The position numbers and the translations under genes were made by a program. A stretch of DNA of 64,000 nucleotides from assembly GCF_003966155.1 (NCBI RefSeq), contig NZ_RXNS01000003.1:1-64000 (forward strand), read 5' to 3'. Shown here in pieces: positions 9,490 to 17,375 of this stretch. Positions within the stretch are counted from its first letter, which is position 1; every line of letters starts with the position of its first letter. The notes beneath the pieces are model-generated. The model was not told the DNA's origin and did not search any database. It saw only the letters and a program-made list of their open reading frames with translations. Source of the stretch: Halomonas nitroreducens. GTDB taxonomy: Bacteria; Pseudomonadota; Gammaproteobacteria; Pseudomonadales; Halomonadaceae.

Positions 9490-9888
9490 TCATTCCCTGT
9501 ACTCCGGCCACTGACCATAGATCTCAGCGCCCTCAGATTTCAGCCACGGTGCGTCATGGGAGACCCAGATATGGGCTTTAGCTGTATGCCCTGGATCATC
9601 GTCCAACGTAGCCACCCGAACAATCACGTGAGGCTGCGAAAGCCTTTCCGCCATTAAGTGAGAACCGCACAGCTTGCAAAAATGGCGTAGTTTCCCAGGA
9701 GACGACTCATAAGCCGAAAGCGATTCCTTTCCTTTTAGCCAACGGAAGTGTTCTCGCTTCACTCCAGCTGTTGGCGCAAATGTAGCAGCATGAGCCTTAC
9801 GGCAAGACTGGCAGTGACAATGCATTATCGGCATGTCGAGACAGTCGATTTCGTACTTGACTGCTTTACACAAACAACTTCCTTTCAC
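9490..9888 (-). CDS. GFA-family zinc protein (glutathione-dependent formaldehyde-activating-like)
   Basis: 132 aa with zinc-binding cysteines in SCLCK, CHCQSCRK and CKLCGSH, the layout of the GFA/CENP-V fold. Such proteins are frequent integron cargo and mostly of unknown function. The GTG at 9886-9888 is chosen because a GGAGG lies 9 nt upstream; a TTG two codons earlier would sit only 3 nt from it. A GGCGTTAAAT sequence upstream (minus strand, about 9913-9922) and AACAAATCGCG just after the stop look like attC half-sites. A second GFA protein lies in the integron at 27211. Confidence 0.85.
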   Translation of the reverse strand: MKGSCLCKAVKYEIDCLDMPIMHCHCQSCRKAHAATFAPTAGVKREHFRWLKGKESLSAYESSPGKLRHFCKLCGSHLMAERLSQPHVIVRVATLDDDPGHTAKAHIWVSHDAPWLKSEGAEIYGQWPEYRE

Positions 9889-9970
9889 CAGCAAATGCCT
9901 CCATGCATTTATATTTAACGCCGCAAATCATCGAAACATTGCAGCAACGTGAAAAATCAAAGAGCCCCCC

Positions 9971-10165
9971 TAACTATGGCCACTTACTCTCCAGGGGATC
10001 AGTAGAGACCGAAGGAGGGGAAATAGGCTCTGGCACGCTACCGCCTGACCAACCTGCATAATGCATAATACTACGGCCTTCCAGCCGTCTTCTGCGGTAG
10101 CCCCTGCGTCCCTTGTGTGGCCGTCTTCAGCGGCATTCGTCGTTGATCCTATGCCAACGCCATGG
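9971..10165. repeat. REP-like palindromic element, copy 1
   Basis: About 195 bp sharing long stretches with 10861-11047. The core is an inverted repeat GCTACCGC ... GCGGTAGC enclosing a second small stem, followed by CCCTGCGTCCCTTG and an AGCGGCATTCGTCGTTGATCC segment. It ends beside AAAATCGGTGACAGACCCC (10174-10195), a motif I associate with REP-associated tyrosine transposase (RAYT) elements. No transposase gene is present. Confidence 0.75.
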
Positions 10166-10205
10166 AACAAAATCGGGAACAAAATCGGTGACAGACCCCA
10201 TTTCC

Positions 10206-10763
10206 TTAATTGCAAAGACTCTCTGACCTCTCGATCTTGCTAACGTCCGCGGCCGCCCCCACAACCGGAATTATGAGGAATCCAGTGCCCGCAAAGGCAA
10301 CCGATTGACTCACACGACCTTGACCATATTCATCGAGGCCTAAAACCGTTTTACCCGTCCCAATGCCAATAAAAACATTCCCGGGCTCACCTGCACCGGA
10401 AGCTATGTATTCGCGATCCAGTTCGATGCGACCGTCTTTGAAATGAAAGTCTTTCCCGGCTTCGAAAGTGGACTCTTTGACAGTCACTCCATTCGAGACC
10501 GCAGAAACCACTAATCCATTATTGCTTTCTTGCTCAATGAAAATTGCCTCAGGTTTGTTTTTCATCTCGAAAACCTTCGGCCATATGATATCGCTCAGAC
10601 AAACCAAAGCTGATCCATCAGACGTGTCGCTGCAGTTTTTGTAGCAACCCTCAAAAGCTTCCAGGTTGACTGCTTCGGAGAAACCCGAATCATCATCAGG
10701 CGTCGTCGTCGCCGCACAGCCCGTGAAAAACACCACTGCCAGAAATGGAATTATTCGGTTCAT
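10206..10763 (-). CDS. Putative outer-membrane or periplasmic lipoprotein, unknown function
   Basis: 185 aa with a short N-terminal hydrophobic segment and a lipobox ending in FFTGC (Cys16), so it is probably lipid-modified. After a polar linker there are several cysteines (GCYKNC, VCLSD) and a glycine-rich C-terminal part. I do not recognise the family. The start ATG lies only 6 bp from the attI-like sequence at 10769, as expected for a gene in the first cassette position. Its C-terminal codons run into the REP-associated motif. Confidence 0.65.
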   Translation of the reverse strand: MNRIIPFLAVVFFTGCAATTTPDDDSGFSEAVNLEAFEGCYKNCSDTSDGSALVCLSDIIWPKVFEMKNKPEAIFIEQESNNGLVVSAVSNGVTVKESTFEAGKDFHFKDGRIELDREYIASGAGEPGNVFIGIGTGKTVLGLDEYGQGRVSQSVAFAGTGFLIIPVVGAAADVSKIERSESLCN

Positions 10764-10768
10764 GGTTC

Positions 10769-10839
10769 GCTAACAGTGATTAGATGAGACCTTCTGATAC
10801 TGGATGAATATTGTGGCACCTTCAACCGTGTTATCTAGA
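10769..10839 (-). other. attI-like sequence (second copy, without integrase)
   Basis: 71 bp aligning without gaps to 28630-28700, with about 16 mismatches (roughly 78% identity). On the minus strand it begins TCTAGATAAC and ends CTGTTAGC, directly upstream of the lipoprotein gene. The other copy lies between intI and its cassettes. The location and the terminal GTTAGC core argue for a relic attI recombination site. It has no strong internal palindrome, unlike attC sites. Confidence 0.55.
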
Positions 10840-10860
10840 GAAAAAACAGGGACAGACACT

Positions 10861-11047
10861 AATCATGGCGACTTACTTCCCAGGGGTTCAGTAGAGACCG
10901 AGGAAGGGGAAATTGGCTCTGGAACGCTACCGCCTGACCGACCTGCAAAATACAACGGCCTTCTAGTCGTCTTATGCGGTAGCCCCTGCGTCCCTTGTGC
11001 GGCCGTCTTCAGCGGCATTCGTCGTTGATCCTATGCCAACGCCATGG
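10861..11047. repeat. REP-like palindromic element, copy 2
   Basis: Same family and orientation as copy 1: GCTACCGCCTGACC ... GCGGTAGCCCCTGCG and the AGCGGCATTCGTCGTTGATCC tail are shared. Preceded by AACAGGGACAGACACTAAT (10846-10864), a degenerate form of the GGGGACAGACCCC motif. It directly follows the attI-like sequence, where an integrase gene would be expected. Bases 11048-11249 hold nothing recognisable. Confidence 0.75.
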
Positions 11048-11249
11048 CGGCTGCAAAAGCCTTGTCTTGAACTGTGCCGAATGGCGCAGCTCTTGGCGTG
11101 CTTTGCCTAACCCCCCGCCCCGAACCGGATGCTTCGGAGCCGGTTCGAGGGGCTATCGGCAAGGTCGGCAATGGATCGAGGCGAGAACGGCAGCAGGCTG
11201 GGGCGAGTAACGCGGAAAGTGCGGGCCTGGCCTCATTTGACGCGTGGGG

Positions 11250-11471
11250 TCATGCACCATCGGGGCCTTGCACGGTCACGCCATGCTGTGCCGGCACGCC
11301 GAGGACTGCCGGCACATCCGGCGGCCCCGGGGGCACCCGTTCATCCACGGCGCGAAACATCTCCACGGCCCGCCCCCGCTCCGTGAGCTCGAGCATCTCG
11401 CCGCTTCCAGCAGCGAAGGGGAAGGCCGGCACCGTGCCGGAAGGTAACGATAGCCCGCCTTCACCGCCCAC
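11250..11471 (-). pseudogene. Possible C-terminal relic of a cupin gene
   Basis: This minus-strand frame of about 70 codons reads LSLPSGTVPAF, then MLELTERGRAVEMF, then VPPGPPDVPAVLGV, which resembles the tail of a cupin_2 domain protein. The first beta-barrel half and its metal ligands are missing. It lies 17 bp downstream of an intact small cupin gene on the same strand. The codon use is plausible, but the family call is from recollection of such tails and is weak. Confidence 0.35.
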
Positions 11472-11487
11472 TCAGATTTCTGTTTAC

Positions 11488-11868
11488 TTATTTGGAATCC
11501 CGGTCCCACACGATATTGTTCCGGGACCTGTCAAAATAAGGAGCAAACACGGAAAGCGCGGCAAAGCTTTGCCCCTCTTCGAGGATCGGGCCGTGGAGCG
11601 TGTTTTGTGGAATGAACACCAGATCCCCCCGGCTCACCCTCTTGACTTCATCCCCCACCTTGAAGTCAACATCGCCATCGATGATCACGAGTATCTCGTC
11701 GTGCTGTGTCTGGGTATGAAGTGCATTGCCACTATCGCGAACGATGCCGACATTCGCCGTCACATGCTCTCCATCAAAGACGAACACTCTCTTGATCGGG
11801 TCGTTTCTCGTGGACTCGTCCGTGTCAAGCGATTCCACGATCTGGTCGAGGTTTTGAAAGTATGTCAT
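11488..11868 (-). CDS. Small cupin-domain protein
   Basis: 126 aa, a single cupin_2 barrel. Metal-binding motif 1 is seen as LHTQTQHDE followed by ILVIIDGDVDF, and motif 2 as PQNTLHGP. Such proteins range from sugar isomerases to dioxygenases and sensors, so no substrate can be named. The start ATG has GGAGG 8 nt upstream. Codon use is less GC-biased than the core genes, in line with an acquired gene. Confidence 0.85.
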   Translation of the reverse strand: MTYFQNLDQIVESLDTDESTRNDPIKRVFVFDGEHVTANVGIVRDSGNALHTQTQHDEILVIIDGDVDFKVGDEVKRVSRGDLVFIPQNTLHGPILEEGQSFAALSVFAPYFDRSRNNIVWDRDSK

Positions 11869-12308
11869 TTTCGCTTCCTCCCTTGGCGATTGCCTGGGCG
11901 CATTAGGAGGTCAGCTGGTCAGGGCGTGGCGGGGTGTCGGCGGGAACGCCTGCTTATCCGCTCGGTAGACTCGCTCCGTTGCGGTGACGCCTGGATTGCC
12001 TGCCGGGCGGCCCGGACGACGAGCGCATCATGGCATTCCGCGGAGTGAGACATCCGTTGTGCCACCCCGAGCGGCCAAGCCAATCATGGCCTCATCCATA
12101 ACCATAGCCCCGCGCTCGCCAAAACGCCTCGCTCAGAGCAGTACCGGGGCATCCGCGGGCGGGCCCGCCACAGCGGGTTGTCCGTCCTCGACTCGCGGTC
12201 GCAAAAGGTGCCGAAGCCGACTCGGTAGCCCGCCCGCAGCAGCAGGCGATCGAGCTCTCGCCACACCTCCAGCGGCCGGCGGAAGCGGTGGTGCCAGCTG
12301 CCGACGCT
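11869..12308. other. Gene-poor stretch with possible decayed coding traces
   Basis: About 440 bp without a convincing gene. Minus-strand frames near 12084-12330 contain SVGSWHHRFRR-like residues that hint at a decayed transposase or similar, but no catalytic residues or terminal repeats can be seen. Treated as degraded DNA of unknown origin. Confidence 0.4.
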
Positions 12309-12800
12309 GGAATTCGGGAGCAACCCTCATTCATTCGAATCTATAGCGGACCTCGATCATGTGGAAATCGGTCCCGGTCGGGTCCATTAACACTGCCATC
12401 GGAATAGTGAAGGAACCGGTAGCCCCCCAGATGGTTTTATAGCGGAACACCGGCGCCCACGGTCAGGGCAAACTGGATAGGCCCGCCATAATCCTGCGTC
12501 CCAAAGCGATGCCGACTGAACAGTGCTCCCCCTGCGCCCAGATCCAGGATGAAGCGCCCATCCTCACTCCCAAGCGTCACTTCAGGGATGAGCGACACGA
12601 CAATCCTCTTCCCCTGCTCCCCGCAAGACTCCGCCACTCGTCATCAAACGTCTGCCCATCCCCCAGCCTGAAGGGGAGTAGCGCTTCCATGGCAACTCGA
12701 AGTTAGCCGAAACATCATATTCCTCAAACTCTTTCGGCGCCTCTTCGCCAAGCAAGGTCTTTTCCGACACTCGGGCGCGCAGGCTGAGACTCTGGCGGTC
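12309..12800 (-). pseudogene. Broken second copy of the pagL-like gene
   Basis: Closely matches the intact gene at 14910-15494 over almost its whole mature length, including the shared 3' flank CAACCCTCATTCATTCG. Frameshifts split the frame: one piece reads SEKTLLGEEAPKEF, another VSLIPEVTLGSEDGRF, another YRFLHYSD. The signal peptide part is absent; homology stops near 12800 next to the following gene. It is non-functional and in direct orientation to the intact copy 2.6 kb away. Confidence 0.85.
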
Positions 12801-12818
12801 ATCAGGGACGGCCCCCGA

Positions 12819-13583
12819 TTATCCGGACTGAGGCGTGACCGAGGCGGCCTGGTTGAGGCGCCGCTCGCAGTCATCCAGCGCCTCCGGGCCCGTGATCGGT
12901 TCGCTCAACGGACGGCGGTCGGTTTCGACCAGCCCCGCGTCACTCAGCGCGACGACGCGCACGTTCTCCCGCCGCCCGTCGGGCACCAAGAGCTGCATGC
13001 GCCCATTGATCCGCGCGGGCCTCGACAGGCGCAGTTCCGAGGCGCCATAGACATGGTTCGAGAAACCGCCCAGCGAGGCGAGTTCGACCAGGCGCTCGCC
13101 GCGGCGTCGGTAGACCCTCAGCACGCCGCCCAGGTGGGGCGTGGTCACCGCGGCGATCTCCGCCTCGCCGTCGCCGCTCAGGTCGGCGACGCCGACCGGG
13201 TTGAGCCAGCGGTTGGGCCGTCCGATCGGGGCCGACTGCGCCACGATCTCCAGCCGCTTGCCATCGAGGCCGACCAGCGCCAGCCGCGCCCCGTCGTCAC
13301 GGGAACTGACGATCACCAGCAATGCCGGCGATGCCTGATCCGTGAGTTGCACGAGCCGAGGCGCCAGATCCTCGAACACCTCGTCCCTGGGCAATGCCAG
13401 CCCCAGGTCTCGCCCGGCGTCGGTGGTCGCGACAAGACGTGCGTATTCATGGGGCCGCCCCAGAGCGAAATGCCCGTACCGTTCGACCGGTTCGGCATAG
13501 CGGGCCGTGACGATCCGCTCCGCCTGAGCGGCAGGCGCCAGAACCACGATCAGGGCACACAGCGAAAGAAGGTAAGCTTTCAT
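12819..13583 (-). CDS. Secreted FG-GAP/VCBS-like repeat protein
   Basis: 254 aa with a clear signal peptide (residues 1-21, cleavage after AQA). A calcium-binding-like FG-GAP motif is visible around VADLSGDGEAEIAAV, within what looks like a partial beta-propeller (further strands LALVGLDGKRLE, VYRRRGERLVELA). The role is unknown; such proteins usually bind other macromolecules in the periplasm. The start ATG at 13581-13583 has AGGA upstream. The stop lies right beside the pagL pseudogene, so the deletion or duplication boundary is at its 3' end. Confidence 0.7.
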   Translation of the reverse strand: MKAYLLSLCALIVVLAPAAQAERIVTARYAEPVERYGHFALGRPHEYARLVATTDAGRDLGLALPRDEVFEDLAPRLVQLTDQASPALLVIVSSRDDGARLALVGLDGKRLEIVAQSAPIGRPNRWLNPVGVADLSGDGEAEIAAVTTPHLGGVLRVYRRRGERLVELASLGGFSNHVYGASELRLSRPARINGRMQLLVPDGRRENVRVVALSDAGLVETDRRPLSEPITGPEALDDCERRLNQAASVTPQSG

Positions 13584-13602
13584 CGTCCTGATCCCCCGAG
13601 TC

Positions 13603-13653
13603 TGTTGCGGGAAAAAGGGGGTCTGCGGGAAAAAGGGGGTCTGTCCCCCATAG
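13603..13653. repeat. Tandem GGGAAAAAGGGGGTCTG motif
   Basis: Two adjacent direct copies of GGGAAAAAGGGGGTCTG (about 13610-13643), the second continuing as TCCCCC. It is the reverse complement form of the GGGGACAGACCCC motif seen also at 9388, 10187, 10846, 14752, 16985 and 18487. It lies in the gap between the divergent FG-GAP and M28 genes. Confidence 0.7.
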
Positions 13654-13730
13654 CCCTCCCCTTGAACCATAATGCTCGGTAGCCCGAGTAGGTAAGATCG
13701 CAGGCTATTCGACGAACCGGATTTCCATTG

Positions 13731-14741
13731 ATGGTGGTCAGGGGGCGCTGGATACGAGTGTGGTTGCTGGTCATGGCCATGTTGCTGTCGTCGGCGCTGG
13801 CAGGCAGCTACTGGCAGATAGTCCATATGCCGGGCAGCAGCTACCGCGGCACACCGCCGCCCCTGGATGCCCAGGGCAAGGCACTGCGCGTTCGGTTGCG
13901 GACGCACGTGCGCACACTGGCGGAGGGGATCGGCGAGCGTCATGCCTGGCGCCCCGAGGCGCTGCGGGCGGCCGCCGACTACATCGAGCAGGCCTTTCGC
14001 GACGCCGGCCTCGCGCCGCGGCGCTTGCCGGTGCCGCGTGGCGACCAGGTGTTCCACAATCTCGAGGTGCGCTTGCCGGGCAGCGGGGCAACGGACGAGA
14101 TGCTGGTAGTCGGCGCCCACTACGACACCGTGCGCGGCACCTCCGGGGCCGATGACAACGCCTCCGGCGTGGCCATGCTGCTGGAGCTGGCGCGGGGCCT
14201 GCAGGGGGTCGAGCTCGAGCGAGAGATTCGCCTCGTCGCCTTCATCAACGAGGAGGCGCCGCACTTCGGCAGCGACGCCATGGGCAGCCTGACCTATGCC
14301 CGCGAGGCCCGGGCGCGGGGCGATGCCATCGTCGGCATGATCTCGCTGGAGATGCTCGGCCACTATAGCGACGCGCCCGGCAGCCAGGCATATCCGCCGC
14401 TGCTTGGCCTCGTCTATCCCGAGCGCGGCAACTTCGTGGCCTGCGTCGGCAACCTGCGTTCACGACGCCTGGTGCGTCGGGTGACGGGCGCCTTCCGTCG
14501 GCATGCCGAGCTCCCTTCGGAGGGGCTGGCCGCCCCGGAGCTGCTGCGCGATATCGTCCGCTCCGACCACTGGGCGTTCTGGGAAATGGGCTACCCGGCG
14601 ATGATGCTCACCGACACCGCCGATTTCCGCAATCCGCACTACCATGGCCCGGGCGACACCTGGGACAAGCTCGACTATGCCAGCATGGCGCGGCTGACCC
14701 CGGCGCTGGCCGAGACCCTGGCGCAGCTGGCGCGGGGCTGA
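13731..14741 (+). CDS. M28-family zinc metallopeptidase
   Basis: 336 aa. An N-terminal hydrophobic segment (about residues 8-27) directs it to or across the inner membrane. Zinc-binding residues of the M28 aminopeptidase family are visible: His130 in GAHYDT, Asp141 in GADDNASG, Glu174/Glu175 in NEEAP and a late His in NPHYHGPGDTWD. It likely removes N-terminal amino acids from peptides outside the cytoplasm. Start is TTGATG; the ATG is taken. A GGGTCTGTCCCC motif follows the stop (14752-14765). Bases 14766-14909 show nothing recognisable. Confidence 0.88.
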   Translation: MVVRGRWIRVWLLVMAMLLSSALAGSYWQIVHMPGSSYRGTPPPLDAQGKALRVRLRTHVRTLAEGIGERHAWRPEALRAAADYIEQAFRDAGLAPRRLPVPRGDQVFHNLEVRLPGSGATDEMLVVGAHYDTVRGTSGADDNASGVAMLLELARGLQGVELEREIRLVAFINEEAPHFGSDAMGSLTYAREARARGDAIVGMISLEMLGHYSDAPGSQAYPPLLGLVYPERGNFVACVGNLRSRRLVRRVTGAFRRHAELPSEGLAAPELLRDIVRSDHWAFWEMGYPAMMLTDTADFRNPHYHGPGDTWDKLDYASMARLTPALAETLAQLARG

Positions 14742-14909
14742 GATGAGAGAAAAGAGGGTCTGTCCCCCCACTGCTCGGTTGCCGACGCTGCGTCTCAGAC
14801 AGCCGATCCCACCGGGCAGAGCCACGTCCTGCTGTTGGCCCGCCCAGCGGCAGAGGTTGGCGACGTGCCCCGGCAGGTGCCCGCAATCAGCATCGGGGGC
14901 AACCCTCAT

Positions 14910-15494
14910 TCATTCGAATCTATAGCGGAGCTCGATCATGTGGAAATCGGCCCCGGTCGTGTCAGGTCCATTAACACCGGCATCGGAATAGTGAAGGAAC
15001 CGATAGCCCAACCCCAGATGGTTATATAGCGGAACACCGGCGCCCATGGTCAGGGCAAACTGGAAGGGCCCGCCGAAATCCTGCTTCCCGAAGCGATGCC
15101 GACTGAACAGGGCGCCACCGGCTCCCAGGTCCAGGAAGAAGCGCCCGTCCTCGCTCCCCAGCGTCCATTCGGGGATGAGCGACACGACGAGGGCGTTTTC
15201 CCCCGCCCCCCGCAACAGTCCGGCACTGGCCATCAACCGGGTGCCCATCCCCCAGCCTGAAGCGGAGTAGCGCTCCCATGGCAACGCGACGTTGGCCGAC
15301 AGGTCGTACTCCTTGAAATCCTCCGGCGCCTCTTCCCCCAGCAGGGTCTTCTCCGACACTCGGGCGCGCAGACTCAGACTCTGCAGTTCCCAGTCGTCGG
15401 CGTAGGTCGGGCCGGGAGCGAGCAGGCCACAGAGGACGATCGGCACCAGCCCGAAGGCAACCGCATGGTGAGGCAAACCGATTGCTGGCAGCAT
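14910..15494 (-). CDS. PagL-like lipid A 3-O-deacylase
   Basis: 194 aa with a signal peptide ending at TYA-DD and alternating beta-barrel strands ending in RYRFE, the C-terminal aromatic signature of outer-membrane proteins. The PagL catalytic set is seen as His168 and Ser170 in RFLHYSDAG and Glu188 in MIELRYRF. PagL removes the 3-O acyl chain of lipid A. No clear ribosome binding site precedes the ATG at 15492-15494. A broken paralogue lies at 12309-12800. Confidence 0.8.
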   Translation of the reverse strand: MLPAIGLPHHAVAFGLVPIVLCGLLAPGPTYADDWELQSLSLRARVSEKTLLGEEAPEDFKEYDLSANVALPWERYSASGWGMGTRLMASAGLLRGAGENALVVSLIPEWTLGSEDGRFFLDLGAGGALFSRHRFGKQDFGGPFQFALTMGAGVPLYNHLGLGYRFLHYSDAGVNGPDTTGADFHMIELRYRFE

Positions 15495-15579
15495 ATTTTC
15501 ATGTAAATCAAGGTTTGGCGGTCTAGATCTCCATCTGACCCCCAGAAAAACCGAAGGTTGGCATTAAGCGCCCCGCTTG

Positions 15580-15942
15580 TCATTCGTCTCTATGCACGGT
15601 CTCGGGCGAGAAGGCTGGCAGACAGACTGCTACGTATTCCGCGCCGCCAGCATCTGGAGTGCTGTAGCGAACCCACTCACCGGGCTCGGTGACGACAGCT
15701 TGTCCGGCAGCGATGTCACACTCGCCTCCCTCGTGCTCAAGGTGGACCCGGCCCTTCAAAACAACGGTGATCTCCATGAACTCCGGGCGCTGTCCAGGTT
15801 CGGCCCATCCCGAAGACGACACCATCCGCGCTACACTTAACTCAGAATGCCCGGTATTCACCCTACCCACATACTCGTGAATTTGCTTAGGTTTTTTTCC
15901 GTCCGATTCTATCGTCGTTGGTGCTTCTATAATTCGCGGCAT
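15580..15942 (-). CDS. Cupin-domain protein
   Basis: 120 aa. The sequence reads MPRIIEAPTTIES, then EYVGRVNTG, then WAEPGQRPEFMEITVVLKG and GEWVRYSTP, a common small cupin family that I recall but cannot tie to a reaction. Only some usual cupin metal ligands are visible (no HxH pair), so it may be a binding protein rather than a metalloenzyme. The ATG at 15940-15942 is preferred to a GTG 22 codons upstream because the family starts at MPRIIEAP and a GGAG precedes it. Confidence 0.82.
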   Translation of the reverse strand: MPRIIEAPTTIESDGKKPKQIHEYVGRVNTGHSELSVARMVSSSGWAEPGQRPEFMEITVVLKGRVHLEHEGGECDIAAGQAVVTEPGEWVRYSTPDAGGAEYVAVCLPAFSPETVHRDE

Positions 15943-15966
15943 ATCGAGGGACTCCAGCTTACGTTT

Positions 15967-16071
15967 GCCTAACGACTGCAACAAAAGAGAAATCATACCC
16001 ACGGACACAACAAGGGGATCAATTCCAGCATAGCAGGAAACTCATCAGCCACTGAAAGAAGGTTATTAGGC
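15967..16071 (-). other. Candidate attC-like site
   Basis: Outer inverted ends GCCTAAC (15967-15973) and TTAGGC (16066-16071). On the minus strand the right-hand core is GTTAGGC, a perfect GTTRRRY match, placed just upstream of the cupin gene start, as in a cassette. The other end is GCCTAAT, one base off the consensus. Internal pairing is poor. Bases 16072-16280 show nothing else. Confidence 0.3.
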
Positions 16072-16280
16072 ACAGACGCCATGTTCAAAGAAAAGCACGC
16101 CAGCATGAATCACAGGATGGTCATTAGCGTGACAACTGACTCTCCTTTTTACAAACAACACTGAAGAAAAGCAGACGCCAGACTAGGAGCTTTTTCACTC
16201 CAAAACGGCATTTTTTAAAAGTTACTCGCCATATATTCCAGCATTGACATCCAGGCTTTACGGAGATCATATGGTGAACT

Positions 16281-16961
16281 TCAGATGCCAGCGGCTTTCT
16301 TGGTGAATTCGAATAGACTCTTCAAGCTTCTCACATCATCGATCGAAGCATTCCGATCAGCAAGATACGCAATTACACGCTTTCCCCGCACTTGGATTTC
16401 GGGCCTGAAAGGCAGGTCCTCGGCAAACTCCGCCAACTGCTTCAGGACACGTTCGTCCAACAACTTTCCCGCACACGAAGAACTCTGCGACCTGACCACT
16501 ATATCGAAATCCCCAATAGTCTTCACTTTTACAATGTCGTCCTGAAGATACATTGTGCTCTTGTCCGATCCCTTTTTACAAAACTGTATCGCACAACGGT
16601 CCGCAATATGATCGGCCGCAGCCAATCCAGAAACGAACCACTCTCTCGCCCAGCCGGCTGAATATCGGATGCTATGACGGAACAGGAAGACCCTTGATGA
16701 GTTTTCTTTGCCACTTATGACATTCTTTGGTATGACGTTACCAAGAGAGGGTGACCAGAATCGCCCGACACCATCAAAGTCTTGCGTGAATTCCTGAACC
16801 CTTCCATCGTCTTTATCAAGGTAAGACAATCCCTGGTCGCGTGCGAATTCCTCAAAGACTTTCTTCTTTGATGCTCTCTGCTTTCTTGCCGAATGAACCA
16901 TGGCATAGGCAAACAAGACAATAAAGATAAGCAGGCCAACGGGAATGACAACGTCTTTCAT
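16281..16961 (-). CDS. Single-pass membrane protein of unknown function
   Basis: 226 aa. One N-terminal membrane helix (residues 4-22, VVIPVGLLIFIVLFAYAMV), then a basic stretch and a cytoplasmic domain with no motif I recognise. The ATG at 16959-16961 is preceded by GGGGG; an in-frame TTG 21 codons upstream would place the N-terminus inside the GGGGACAGACCCC repeat and is rejected. AT-rich compared with the core genes, so probably acquired. Confidence 0.6.
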   Translation of the reverse strand: MKDVVIPVGLLIFIVLFAYAMVHSARKQRASKKKVFEEFARDQGLSYLDKDDGRVQEFTQDFDGVGRFWSPSLGNVIPKNVISGKENSSRVFLFRHSIRYSAGWAREWFVSGLAAADHIADRCAIQFCKKGSDKSTMYLQDDIVKVKTIGDFDIVVRSQSSSCAGKLLDERVLKQLAEFAEDLPFRPEIQVRGKRVIAYLADRNASIDDVRSLKSLFEFTKKAAGI

Positions 16962-16979
16962 ATGGCAACCCCCACTAAG

Positions 16980-17150
16980 CAAAACTGGGGACAGACCCCA
17001 TTTATTCCTCGCGATAATCGACATGCTACCGCCGCCTACCTTGCACGATGCGACGGCGATCCAGCCGCCTCCCCGCGGTAGTCCATGTGCTCCCTTCCTG
17101 TAGCCATCTTAAGCGGCCTTCGTTGTTAATCCTATGCGAACGTCATGGAC
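16980..17150. repeat. REP-like palindromic element, copy 3, with GGGGACAGACCCC motif
   Basis: Begins with AAAACTGGGGACAGACCCC (16981-16999), then a diverged GCTACCGC ... GCGGTAG inverted repeat (17024-17083) enclosing GACGGCGATCCAGCCGCC, and a tail AGCGGCCTTCGTTGTTAATCC like copies 1 and 2. The following 17151-17375 contain no gene. Confidence 0.7.
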
Positions 17151-17375
17151 ACTGAACAGTCTCGACTTAACGATGCCGATTGGCGCAAGTGGAGGAGCTA
17201 TTGGCATCAAGTCCCGGCCGAATAGGAGGGTTAGGGTGAACCACGGGCATGATCAGCACGCCTGTCGAGCCATTGAAGGGAGGCTTGGGCTGGCCGCAAG
17301 CCACGCGCCGATGGTTTCCCGGCGCGCGGCGCCCGCGTAGGCTGGAAGGCGCCGACCGCGGAGGGACCACACGCC

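Noticed and set aside
12084..12334. Possible IS5-type transposase remnant (SVGSWHHRFRR)
   Set aside because: No DDE residues, no terminal inverted repeats and no target duplication could be found; kept only as an unexplained decayed stretch.
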